64,000 nucleotides of DNA from Cunninghamia lanceolata (lineage: Eukaryota > Streptophyta > Pinopsida > Cupressales > Cupressaceae), in the NCBI GenBank assembly GCA_027924645.1, contig BSBN01000140.1, forward strand, positions 15,630,501-15,694,500, read 5' to 3'. Positions within the stretch are counted from its first letter, which is position 1. Every line of letters begins with the position of its first letter. Position numbers and translations under genes: made by a program. The notes beneath the pieces are model-generated. The model was given only the letters and a program-made list of their open reading frames with translations. It was not told the DNA's origin and made no database searches. This document shows positions 46,412 through 57,486 of this stretch, in pieces.

Positions 46412-49400
46412 CAACTTTAGAAATCCAATAAGTGACTCAAATTCAAGTCCAATTGAATAAAAGTAGAGAAGAGAGAGCAATTTTAAATAAAGGGGGAAGA
46501 ATGAAATAAAAATGAGTTCTTTTTCTATCTTTCTAGTTTTTCAAAAATCCCTAAAACCTTTTACAATTTTCTTTCCTTTCCCACCCACAAGATAATTCAC
46601 AAGTGGATACTTCTATTGGATATTTCCCCTCCAAAAAAATTATATTTAGAAAAACCCTAACATTACTATCCTTTCTAATTTAATTGTAAATATGGTAATT
46701 TTTTTGTAATTAAATTAACACATAGATTTAATTTGGCTAAGGCATAAAACCAAAACAATCTTCCAATTTAAAATATGCCTTTTTAAATATCATAATATTA
46801 GAAAGCATAGAGTTACTCCATGATGGTAATTGGACTAAATAGGTTTTTGATTTAAAAATAAAGGTAATTTGCACATACTTCACAATAAGTAATTTGAAAA
46901 TTGATAAGAAACAAATAGAAAACAAACATTAAAACAAACACACATAAAGAAAATGCACACTTCATGAGCTAATTCAAAACACATGGGTCCAAAATAGATA
47001 TTGATTTGGATCACAATTTCACACATATTGACAAAACAAGTCTCACAACCTATAATGTCCCCAATTTGAAATTTATAATAAAATTAAAATCTGAAAATGA
47101 TTCTTTTTAACAAACACAAATAAGCATCCAAATGGGCCAAACAAGCTAAACTAGTCTTCACTGTATGACACCAAAATTCACACAAACACACTAAATATTT
47201 GTTATTACAGAAATATGATACAAATAACATATAATTAGGCCTACAGTACTGATTTACAATAGAAACAACTTCTACAACACTTCTTAGCAAAACCCACAAC
47301 AAAATATTTCAACTGTGCTGAAATACACATTGTGCATCTCACCAAAACATTGCCAAATTACTCTAAAAAGCATGAATAACACATGCAACCTCATGATCTG
47401 AACCAAAATATGGGAAAACCAAATAGAAAATCCACACAATATAAGTAACACCTACAACAACTGAAATACCAAACTGAGAATGAATCTCTACACCAATACT
47501 CACTGAAACTGCAAACCGACACAGCACTGCCAACAACCAATGAAACCCCAAAATGCATGGAAGCACTCCAATAATAATTTATTGAATTTTCTGATGCAAA
47601 TAACATATATACAAGTCTGATACAATAAATTACTACAGCATAAAATTACTACATCAAATCTACAACTTCATCTACACACAACAACAAAACAATGTTGAAA
47701 TGCACATGTGAAATTCACCCAGCAACCTCCAAACCTTGAGAATGGCATCTACACTTGGAATGGATTGAACAAGGTGTTGTGGATGATGATCTACAATAGC
47801 ATGCATAGCAATGAAACCATTACACAACATTAAACTCAAACATCACCACAAACTACACCTAAAACACTCCAAAAATGCACTGAAATCCCCTGTAAACACA
47901 AAATCTCTAAAACTATCTAATCCTTTATGCTCAAATGCAACCTCTGAGGTGATATTTCTGTTGAAACCTAAGAATACCACCCTTAGATTGTTGGGAACTC
48001 ATGTCCACTAGCCACAAGCTCCATTTCCAATGGTTTCCCTCAATATTGTAAAATTGGTATTATTCTCAATGTCCACTAGCCACAAGTAACACAAAGCATC
48101 CACTCTGCAAGAAGATTGTAAAATTGATATTATTCTCAATATTACAACATTACACCTATTTATTTCCATGAGAGGCAATATTGGGCATCCAAAATCTCCA
48201 ATGCCATATTTTGGGAGTTACACCAGATAATATTTAAAAATAAGACTTCACTAATTGTAATATCTCCACTTATGCAAAATGCCAAATCATAATAAATGCA
48301 AAACCTCTTATTTCCAACCACTCATGATTCCTTCCAAATCCCATGCTTCAAGGAGGTATTTTAGCAATAAATCAAATTTACTCAATATTTATTTGTTCAT
48401 GATATTTGAAATTGCTCTGGAACAAGTAAAATATTAAATAATTATTTTTCCCTCCAAGTTGCCTTGTAGTCCGACTTACTATTTTTGGACTGGGGAAACT
48501 TATTAAAAATAGCAAGTTCTATTTTTTATATATTTGGAAAGGGGACATGCCACAACCCAAATCAAGTAAAATGGGGAAGATATGCACAACGTATTTTTCA
48601 AAACTAAACTAGCTCCAAATAACCACCATTGGGGTAAAACTTATTTCTACACACAAAATAATATCAAGTAAAATTGCTCCATACAAGATAGTTGAAGCAC
48701 AATAAAAACACCCAAAATCATATAATATAAAGGAAGTATATCAATAAACTACATCGCTTGATAATCAATCCAAACCATATGATTCAAAATATAATTATTG
48801 AAACAAGTAATTAATAATATGCTTGGTGCTAAATTAGATAACATAATCAAATGACATATATAAGATCTAGTGAAAATAGTGAAGCAAAACACTAACATCA
48901 TGATCCACACACACATAGTCACAATGTATGCATCCCATAATACATAGTTTGACATTGAATGCTAATACAAGATATCATTAGTAAAGTACATTGATATAAA
49001 CACCAAATATCACCAATAAATACATACTAAAATAATACATATACATGCAATTCTATAGGGCACATATACTTGAGACAATACATTATGTGCCCACTAACTT
49101 GTGCCTCACTTGTTAGGTAAGATAATTCACAATTTACCACATATTCAAAGAATAATTAGCAGAAAATTTAAATTCATAAGATATACCTAATAAATTTTAT
49201 TAAAAAAATCCAAATTTTAGTCAAAAGCTATTAATCTATCAAAATCCATTCTTAAGTCAATCTTCATTCTTTAGTCAATTTTCAAATATTAAAGTCTAAG
49301 TAATGTTAAATTATTTATTAAATATATACTTAGCAAAATAATTCTTAAGTCAAGTCTACATCTTAGCAATATTTCATTTTATTAAGTCATATGTTAGTTT

Positions 49401-50286
49401 TATCTCTATTTACCTCGTTGAGGGAGAAAATCCTTGCGACACTAATTTCCCACTCACAATTTCAACTCTATATTTTAGTAATATCTCATGTTTGTATTGA
49501 ATTTTTCATGATTGTGTTATTTTGTCTATAAATTTAATTTATAATCTTAGGAAAAATTGATCATTTTTGTTTAGTTCTCAATAACATTTTTTTAGTTTTC
49601 TATTTTTATTATTGAATTACATATTATCATCACATATAATTAATACTAAAATTAAAATAATTCAAAGATTTATGTGAGTTACATCACTAACTCTAATTTT
49701 TAGTCCATGGATATCTTTTGGTAATTTTAATTAAATATTTATTATTATTATTAATTTTTTATCGGTACTCAAGATGTTTATAGTTACATTTTACTATGGC
49801 ATGTTTCCCTTTGTCTATTTATCAAAACTAGATTTTTATTATTTTGTTAAATCAAGAATATTGATGTGTAATGCAATGAAATATTTTGAATTTTTCTAAA
49901 CCTACTTTATTATTTTTCTTAATCACTCAAAGAGAGATCTTCATTTTTTGTCAATGGAGCTATCTTTCTTAAAAAAATAAAAAATATATAATATTGAAAA
50001 GAACATCTTAACTACCATCAATGGGAATTGGAGATGATACATTTTCTAATATGAACAACAATACAGTATTGTACTATATTTTTTATAAAGCCAATTTTGA
50101 GGGCCACATACATGATTCAAAGAGATTTTTTTGTCTCCTATATGCAAATCTGCAAAATGAAAAAATGATAAAAATGTACTTATTCACCTATAAAATAGTA
50201 TTGAATTTTGTATAACTTTTTGATATTCAATGAACACTTTTAGTCAAGTAAAATACTTTTATTTATATCTTTATTTTTATACTCTA
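46412..50286. other. AT-rich spacer, no gene recognised
   Basis: Minus-strand phrases such as GGCATGTCCCCTTTCC near 48545 recall gypsy LTRs, but no LTR pair or coding domain was found. A ~70 bp block containing GTCCACTAGCCACAAG is partly repeated at 48000 and 48070. The short frames on both strands look like chance. Confidence 0.45.
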
Positions 50287-50381
50287 ATTTGGCCGATAGG
50301 CCATTCCATATGTGCACACATCTTGTAACTGCCAAAAATTTGGTAGTCCCATAAATTTTTCGTCATCCATAAAAAATAAAA
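50287..50381 (-). repeat. Right arm of a long-range inverted repeat
   Basis: Inverted match to 41899-41999. The arms are 8.3 kb apart. I saw no clear target duplication outside them (TTTTTTCTAAATT versus AAAAATAAAAAATT is only low-complexity). Confidence 0.75.
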
Positions 50382-50422
50382 AATTAATAGTTCAATTTTT
50401 TTTTTTGTTGTCTGAATAACAT

Positions 50423-51171
50423 TTGAAGTGTATGTTTCACCTCCTCAAATGCATCAACAATTTCATGCTCCATCTTGTGGTACAAAGTCGAGAAAGTGTT
50501 ATGGATCTTTTGCTGCTAATTGAATCGATGATAGAAATTGTAAAGAAAGATAATATTGTTCCATCTAAGTATTGTGATTTCATTGTGGAGCTTCTGCATT
50601 GCCATGCTGGGGTTTACAGCTTAGTTTTCAAGGCAACAATGTTACTTGAGAAGCTGCCATGGGACAAAATGGTGCTAGTGCCAGTCTCTATAGAGATCAC
50701 AAGCAATAAACCCCTCCCTTCCATCAAGAAGAAGGGAAGCTATTGATATGTGGATGATTACCTCAACACATAATTCACTTTTAAGAGAAGACTACTTTGC
50801 GCCCCTGAGAAAGGGCCTCGACAATCTTAGAACGAATAAATTGGATCCTAGAGACATGAATGTTTGGACCAATGGATCAGTCCTAGGAATCCATTTTAGT
50901 AGAAAAAACCTTGGCATTACTTTCACAATAACAACCCTGAGACTTAGTGGTAAAGGGCCTATCAGACTTCCCATGCCAGGGACCCTTCTTTGTATATCTA
51001 AGGACAGAGGAAATTTCAAGTCTATGGCTTGGGGTATGGTAGCCAAATGCGAGGAGGACAAGAAATCCTAAGTTATTTTTGTGGAACTATTTGATAAGAA
51101 AGTAGGCGTCAGAGGCTCCTCAACTCAATATATGAGTAGACTATTGGAAAACAGTGTCGTGAAAGGTAAAC
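50423..51171 (+). pseudogene. ZNFX1-like (NFX1-type) helicase fragment
   Basis: The stretch just before the helicase domain of ZNFX1-like SF1 helicases, which act in RNA silencing and antiviral RNA sensing in other eukaryotes. Frame 1 (50423-50746) reads IESMIEIVKKDNIVPSKYCD and FKATMLLEKLP, then stops. Frame 2 from 50748 contains HNSLLREDYFAPLRKGLDNL, the characteristic LLRED-PLR-G motif, then NVWTNGSVLGIHFSRK and MPGTLLCISKD. A frameshift and stop separate the two halves. No Walker motif or zinc finger follows. Homology fades after VELFDKKVG at about 51110. Confidence 0.7.
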
Positions 51172-51305
51172 AAAATTAAATTCACAAGGTTTGTAGAAAT
51201 CAATCAAGAACTAAAGAATTTTCACATGATTTTCTTGTGTCTATTTTTTTGGATTGTGGATGAAATATTCAGGTGGTATAGTCATATGGATCTGAGTTTT
51301 AATAA

Positions 51306-51704
51306 ATAATCATAAAAGAAAGAAGAGGAGAGAATCTTGGTGAGGTCTCATCTCAAACTGGGCAACAAATGGGTTGATATTTCTAAGGTCCTTCCTGGTA
51401 GGTTGCCCACAATTTTTGTTTGTTTGTTTGTTTGTTTGTTTTTCCTAAATTCATCTTTCAAGATCTGTTTAGATTTTTAGAAGATAAGATTTCTTGGAAT
51501 TTTTATCTAGTTTCATATACCCATTAACCATTTTCTTTACTACAACAATGGGCATGTATATATAGATCAAAGAATGCTGTAAAGAACCATTGGAATGCTT
51601 CCTTGAAGAGAAATACTATAAGAAAATCTAAAGACGAGGAGGTAGATGAGAGTGTTTATTTATCAGAGGAGCTCCTTGAGATGAGCTCTAGCTCAGATTC
51701 TTAA
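51306..51704 (+). pseudogene. MYB transcription factor R3-repeat fragment
   Basis: MYB R3 repeats bind DNA. Exon 1 (to 51401) reads ERILVRSHLKLGNKWVDIS and KVLPG. Exon 2 (from 51566) reads NAVKNHWNASLKRN, an acidic tail (KSKDEEVDE) and SSSSDS with a stop at 51702. A 164 bp intron (51402-51565) has GT/AG ends in the right phase, splitting the Arg codon after LPG. Helix residues K, N and NHW of the R3 recognition helix are present. The first Trp and the R1/R2 repeats are not. The wording is closest to 3R- or MYB98-like proteins. Given its neighbours it is probably a relic, though this piece has no stop. Confidence 0.75.
51415..51443 (+). repeat. (TTTG)n microsatellite in MYB intron
   Basis: Seven TTTG-type units within the intron between 51401 and 51566. 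Confidence 0.9.
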
Positions 51705-51974
51705 TACTTAGACTTTGAGTTGACCTAATCATGGTGGTGAGTACACTAAACCCTTAACATTGATATTGTTATTGAAGTTTTTAAACCCCACTATATTTTC
51801 TTATTTGATAAATCACACGCCTATAAGAACACCTTTCTTACATAAACCCAAAACTAGTAATACTATTCTTGAACCCTAAAATTGTTCATGATAACACATA
51901 AACCCTTGCCTTGATCTTGCCTAAATCCTTTCCTTGTCTAGTGTTATAGGTATCACAAACACCCCAATCTCTAG

Positions 51975-52689
51975 AAAAGCATGCCTTGATATGCCCTCAA
52001 ATCTGTGTGAATGAAGCCACATAGATATCATCCTAGAACCGTTGCTCTGCAATATGATGTTTTTATTTGTCTCTGGCTCCTATTTTTAGGTTTGAAAGCT
52101 CTATTAGGGTTTCTGAGTTTGAATTTGTGATCTTTACGGGGAATTTTGTTTTTTTATTTTACTAAACATGAAGTTCCTAAACATGGTATGCTTTCTAATT
52201 TTAAACTTTGCTTAGTTGATTCATATTGCCAAATCTGATTTCATTATTTCTGTGTACATCAGTGAAATTTAGAAGTACCAGAAGTGGACTAAACATCTGA
52301 TCTGGAAACTACCTTTTTAGAGAATGGTTGAAGAAATTGCATAGGATTTTAAGGTATGCTCTTTTACTTACTACTTTTACTTATAATTCCAAATTCCAAC
52401 TAGACTTGTGGTTTATGATTTTAGAGATTCCTTCCATAGAAATTAGGTTGCTCTTAGGTCCATTAATGGCTGGTAGTTCTATATCATAGTTAATGTTGGC
52501 CAATTTTGATTTTTGTAGACCGATCTACGATTCCAGAGCCACGTTGTTCTAGCATTGCAAGAGGCAATGAAGGTGTATTCAATGGGGCTCTTTGAGGATA
52601 CCAAATTATGTGCTATCCATTCCAAAAGAGTTACCATTATGCCCAACGATGTTTAGCTCAGTAGAAGGATTCATGGGGAAAGAGCATAG
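51975..52689 (+). pseudogene. Histone H3.3 pseudogene, introns retained
   Basis: Three exons of a replication-independent H3. Exon 1 end (about 52010-52052): MKPHRYHPRTVALQ. Exon 2 (52263-52353): the helix-alpha-1 region, KLPF-RMVEEIA-DFK. Exon 3 (52519-52689): [35 protein letters not shown] and GERA-stop. Intron positions inside the ALR codon and after DFK are the conserved plant H3.3 ones. QSH-VLALQ also points to H3.3 rather than H3.1. Four in-frame stops (three where Q is expected) kill it. The donor after exon 1 reads AATATG instead of GTATG-like. The N-terminal tail exon is not recognisable. Confidence 0.9.
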
Positions 52690-53246
52690 AGCTCACATTG
52701 ACTTGTTTTTTCTCCAATTCAATTGGCCACAAAATTTAAACCTTTAACTTGATAGCATGTGTAATATGATGTAAATTGTGGAATCTACAAGAATTTTACT
52801 AATTGTATTGCATCAAAAGTTGTTGCTCTCAGTTTTTCTCTAATATTGCAAAATAAGTAATAGCATGGAAAGATTAAAATCATGAAAGGTACCCCATAAT
52901 AATTGCTCTATCATTGTCTCTAGTATATGCTCTTCATTCATTCTCACTATGGAAAAGCTTACTCTTTAACTCCTTTAAGGATTTGTTTGCATATCTTGTG
53001 GGTCAATTTTAATTGATGTCACTTATTTTGTTTCAACCAAATAATTTCTTGCATGAAGTAATTAAGCTTAAGGTTTTTTGAAGTGAACTGATTGTTGAGT
53101 TTTATAAATCTTGTATGACTATGTTGTAGAAACTATATCTAACTAAGTTTGGTAACATCTTCCACTAGATTAATTGTTAGCTAGTGTTTGTTGTTTTTAT
53201 TGATGATTATAATTGTAAAAATTGTATTTCTTGAAACAACCAATTA
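52690..53246. other. Spacer, nothing recognised
   Basis: AT-rich with no domain or repeat noticed. Confidence 0.5.
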
Positions 53247-53453
53247 CTATATAGAACAGGTATAAAAAAATTCAACCCTATTGACATAATCAAAGTCACC
53301 ATTCTGCCCACTAAAACTACTTACTATAATTGTTCTAATCTCTAAAAATGAATATACTTTATTCCTTTTAAGGGCATTAATCACTATTAAGGAATCACCT
53401 TCCATAATAAACTTTTCCATATTTTGAGCAGTGAAAGTCACCATTCTTGCCAC
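53247..53453 (-). pseudogene. RNase H-like (RVT_3-type) fragment
   Basis: A short minus frame reads KFIMEGDSLIVINALKR, then LEIRTIIVSSF and GDFDYVNRV. This fits the plant RNase H-like domain found at the end of LINE polyproteins and of many stand-alone 'ribonuclease H' relics: an EGDS block, a helix, then an FxxVxxV strand. It is about 65 residues. The catalytic first Asp block is missing. Downstream exons or an RT domain were not seen. Confidence 0.5.
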
Positions 53454-53459
53454 TAAATC

Positions 53460-53945
53460 TTCTTATTTAGTTTAATTGTTTATTTTAATCCCCCAAGATA
53501 AAGATTTTATTAAGGACAAGACTTGTGAATGGTGGAGAGAAAAATATTTTCTAGCATTTCTTGGTGGTCATTTGTGAATAGACTCACGTCGTTACAATTC
53601 ACTTCTTGCTACAATTATAGTTGTGCCTTGTGCATTTCACTTCTTTCTACAATTGCAGTTGTGCCTTTCAATGTAATCATAATTCTATGTTTGTGTCAAT
53701 GTATTTTGTCCCACTCATATCTTATTTAGTCTAATTGTTTTTTTAATCCCTAATAATATAGATCCTCTTAAGGACAAAACTTGTGAATGGTGGAGAGCAA
53801 AATCTTTTCTAGAATTTCTTGGGTGGTCATTTATGAGTAGACTCACATCATTACAATTCATTTTTACTACAAATTTAGTTGTGTCTTTCGATGTAATTAT
53901 AATCTTATGTTTGTGTCGATGCATTTAGTCCATATCATATGTTTA
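53460..53945. repeat. ~258 bp direct tandem duplication
   Basis: Units about 53460-53717 and 53718-53945 share long blocks such as GACTTGTGAATGGTGGAGAG-type text (53519 and 53777) and ATGTTTGTGTC near 53686 and 53908. By-eye identity is about 85%. Confidence 0.8.
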
Positions 53946-54234
53946 GGTTGGTTATTTTATTGATTTATATTTTTGTTTATAGACAGATGTTTATATGAGG
54001 AGTGTGTTATTTCTCTTCATAATGATGTGGATGAGGATGTGAATTATTGTAAAGGGATTTGTCATTACTTGTTGCCTTAAATATAGACAGTTATTGACAA
54101 TAATTAGAACTACTTGAAATGTTGAAAAAAAACAATTTGTAATAGTAATTGCGTTCATTCTCTACCTTGAGATAATTATTTTATCCCTTTGGTAGGATGT
54201 AGGATTATATAGATCAATTAAGAGGAGCGTGGGA

Positions 54235-54416
54235 ATGTTAGTTCAATCAAAGTTAAAACACACTCTTCACAAAAAAGTTAGTTCAATCATTTCACACATA
54301 GTTTGTTAAAAAACACACACTTCATATATATATAACGTAAACACTAAAGTTCAAACATACTAAAGTTCAAGCATGTAGTGAAGTCCAAGTTAGTACACTC
54401 TACAAAATGAATGTGA

Positions 54417-54455
<39 letters not shown>

Positions 54456-54848
54456 AATAATATCAAATCTAAGTGAAAGGTAAAATTCAAACACACTTCA
54501 TATGAAGTGAATGCCAAAGTTAGTTCAAACACTCACACACACTAAAAGTGAATGTTAAATTTCAAGCACACACACACACAAAAGTAAACATAATTCAACA
54601 TGCCAATTTTCAATTCACACTAAGTGAATGTGAAATTTCAAACTTACCTAAACACACAACTAGTAAATGGATCCAATATGTGAATGACAAAGGTAGTTCA
54701 CTCACATTTCACACAAAAAATATGAATCCACAATTAACTCAAAAAAATTAAGGGGATGTCAAAGTTCAAACATATGCTTCACATAAGAAAAGTGGATGCC
54801 AATACACAAACAATAAGTGGTTCAAATCCAAGTGAATGCCAAAGTTAG

Positions 54849-54904
<56 letters not shown>

Positions 54905-55990
54905 GTGAATGTGAAGTTTAGTTTGTAGACATTTCATACACACAAAGTGAAATCTAGACTTTTTTGTATGTTTTTTTAACACAACTTCATTAAAACTCCG
55001 CACCTTATGTGAAAACACTTTCCATACACACAAAGTGAATTTCAAAGCTTCATTAAAACTCTGTATTTTTGTATGAAATTTAGTTCATACACATTTCATA
55101 CACACAAAGTGCATGTCAAAAGTGCACTCAAATAATAAATGGATGTCAAAATTCAAATGCACACTTCACACAAACAATAAATGGATTCCAAGACACTAAA
55201 CAAAGTGAACTCCAAAATTCAAATAAATAAGTGGATGCCAAAGTTCAAACACATATAAAGTGAATGCCTAAAGTTCAAACAATAAGTTCATACAAAGTAA
55301 TGGCCAAAGTTCAAACACACTTCAAACAAACAGAAAGTCGATGCCAAACCGAAACACACTAAACAAAAAAAATTCAAAGGCACTTCAAACAAATAATCAA
55401 TGAATGTCAAAACTTAAGCACAAACATAGTAAATGCCAAAGCACAAATATACACTTCATACAAATAATAAATGCAAAAAAAATGAATTCAATTTTAAACA
55501 TACAAAGTGAAACAAATATAAGTCAATGCCAAAGTTCAAACCCATACTTAACACAAATAATAAGTATTTCAAATTAAAGTGAATGTCAAAGTTGCACTCC
55601 ACAAAAACAAGCAATAGATTCCAAAGTGAAACACATTACATAAACATATATAAAATACAACTTACAAATAGTATAATACTAATTATGACAAAGTTAATAG
55701 ATTACATTGTGGTTGAATGGGACGCCATAATTCTCACTGTTTCTTTATAAATTAGTTCTCTAATGGTTCATTCACAATTTAGTTCATGTGGTTATTCATT
55801 TAATACCATTCAATTATTTTTATTTAGAAAAAAAAATAAATTTCTTATAGTATTTATAGCCTTGTCCACCAACTACTACATGTAATGACTTTTCAATAAA
55901 AATATAAATATAAACTATCTAACAATAAGCCTATAAATATTTGTACCTATGACCATTTGATAACACCTTTAGTACTTTTACTAGTTTACA
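54235..55990 (-). repeat. TG/CA-rich repeat family, copy C2
   Basis: Phrases like AAAGTGAATGCCAAAGTTCA recur every 30-45 bp. The whole is the inverse of C1 (13810-24100) minus its inserted elements, and lacks both the small LTR element and the copia element, so it documents the empty sites. Contains (CA)n runs at 54421-54453 and 54851-54902. Confidence 0.85.
54851..54902. repeat. (CA)26 microsatellite
   Basis: An uninterrupted CA run of about 52 bp. A shorter one lies at 54421-54453. Confidence 0.97.
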
Positions 55991-56660
55991 AGTTCCTTAT
56001 ATTGTTGTAAAAGAGTAAGATCTAAAATAATCAATAAAGATAGAGACATTTATTATTATTTTTAATGTAGATGAAGTAGGCAGATTGTGGTAGACGATTT
56101 TGTGACCACTAACGATATTCAAGACTCCTATCGTTGAAGAATACAATTATACAAGTCCCTTTTCCCAAACGAATTTAGCTGGAATTTTATACAATATGAG
56201 AAAGTTAAAAGCGTTATTCCATAATTAACCATCTCTTTGTAGGACAGATGGTATTTCAAAGGAATTTAACCCTAATGATGTAATACGTTTTTCAAGTCCA
56301 CATATTATTCGATACCATTTTACTGATTAAATTTAATTGCCGTTAATGATTTCCTGACTAAAGTAACGTCGCCAGAAACTCTGCAGAATGTTTGCAGTAA
56401 AAGTATAAATACCTCATCGGGAACTTAGCTTAAATTTGATGGTCCTATGGCCATTTTAGTCCAAAAATACAATTAAAATTTTAGAAAGATATCAAAAATT
56501 TTACGTAATTATTCTTACATATATTTAGTTTATATATTTTTTCTAAAATAAATGACTTCCTGTTTTGACAGCACCAGTGGACTGAATTTGGACTAAAAAG
56601 AGAGATTTCTACGAAAATTGGAAAAAAACAGCTATTTAAGTTCTTCCAGTAAACATCATC

Positions 56661-56744
56661 ATGAACACTTCTAAATGCTACAATGTGCTTGATTAACGCA
56701 TCGTGAACACTTCTAAATGCTACAATGCGCTTGATAAACGCAAG
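56661..56744. repeat. 42 bp tandem duplication
   Basis: TGAACACTTCTAAATGCTAC and its continuation to AACGCA occur twice in tandem with three differences. Also present in copy B at about 63340-63420, so it predates the large duplication. Confidence 0.9.
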
Positions 56745-57110
56745 GCTTCAGTGTTTCCCTTTTAATGGCGGGCACGTTGCAGGTTGTAGCTTACCGCGCA
56801 TTACAGTGGGTAGCCTGAATAGATTAAGCTGCAAATATCAAAGATATTTAACATGGCTAAAGCTTAAGAAACTAACTTTTAAAATCTCAAATAACAAACA
56901 ACTTGTAGCACATATTAGTAGCACTTGCACCCATAGGAGTTTCAAGGAACACGCCGATAGAATCAAAAGGCGAGTTTAAAAAACTTATTATTCCATATTA
57001 TTACTCCTTCGCTATATATCTAAAGGAAGACTGAAATACAAAAGCATCCATCTAAACAGACAGCTCTGAGTCCAAATCGAACTGCAATTCCTTTGCGTAA
57101 CGATTGGAAT

Positions 57111-57359
57111 TCAGAGGTTGTCGGGAGGGGGACATACTATATGACCGCAGCCTGGACTATGATCATCTGGGTAATACTCGGCCAATATTTTCCTAATCAT
57201 TGCACTGCTCTCACCATCCTTAACTCTGGAATTCCATTGTTTCAGATTGAAAGACATGATAGTAGGGTCTCTTTTAGCTGTGGAGATGGAAGGGTGCAGA
57301 CAAGGTATTACTAACACAAACAGAAGAAAAGCAGCAGCATGCACTAAAACTCCCTTCAT
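57111..57359 (-). CDS. Small secreted peptide precursor, copy 1 (CEP-like tail?)
   Basis: An 82-residue minus-strand frame. Residues 1-26 form a classical signal peptide: MKG, a hydrophobic core (VLVHAAAFLLFVLVI), then PSIS before a likely cut. The mature part is polar (LKQWNSRVKDGES, MIRKILAEYYPDDHSPGCGH) and ends in a CPPPDNL tail. It has two Cys four residues apart. HSPGCGH resembles the SPGxGH end of CEP-type peptide hormones, but the upstream part of that motif is absent, so this is only a suggestion. The ATG is the first in frame after a TATA box 99 nt upstream. AATAAT-type poly(A) signals lie downstream near 56985-56997. A second copy at 63789 keeps the frame open. Confidence 0.6.
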   Translation of the reverse strand: MKGVLVHAAAFLLFVLVIPCLHPSISTAKRDPTIMSFNLKQWNSRVKDGESSAMIRKILAEYYPDDHSPGCGHIVCPPPDNL

Positions 57360-57457
57360 TCTGCTAGTAAATCTAGACTTGCTATGAAGACTATAGAGGA
57401 TTAAACGTTACCACTTAATTAAAGTAGTCGACGAAGAATAGATTAGATATTTGCTCT

Positions 57458-57465
57458 TATTTATA
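57458..57465 (-). promoter_or_regulatory. TATA box of the peptide gene
   Basis: The minus strand reads GCTATAAATAAGAG, 99 nt before the ATG. It lies inside a 9 bp perfect inverted repeat (TTGCTCTTA at 57451-57459 and TAAGAGCAA at 57472-57480). Confidence 0.55.
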
Positions 57466-57486
57466 GCTGGCTAAGAGCAAGTAAAA

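Larger units (their letters stand above)
54098..57360. repeat. Segmental duplication copy A
   Basis: Colinear in direct orientation with 60687-64000 over at least 3.2 kb: flank, TG/CA repeat C2, 1.1 kb of unique DNA and the peptide gene. By-eye identity is about 93-96% outside the microsatellites. The right end cannot be fixed because copy B runs off the window. Confidence 0.9.

Noticed and set aside
54344..55045. Frames rich in Val-Cys or His-Thr
   Set aside because: They are translations of (CA)n/(TG)n microsatellites.
56725..56979. 84-codon plus frame in the duplicated block
   Set aside because: In copy B the corresponding frame is interrupted (an AAG to TAA-type change near 63545), so it is not maintained.
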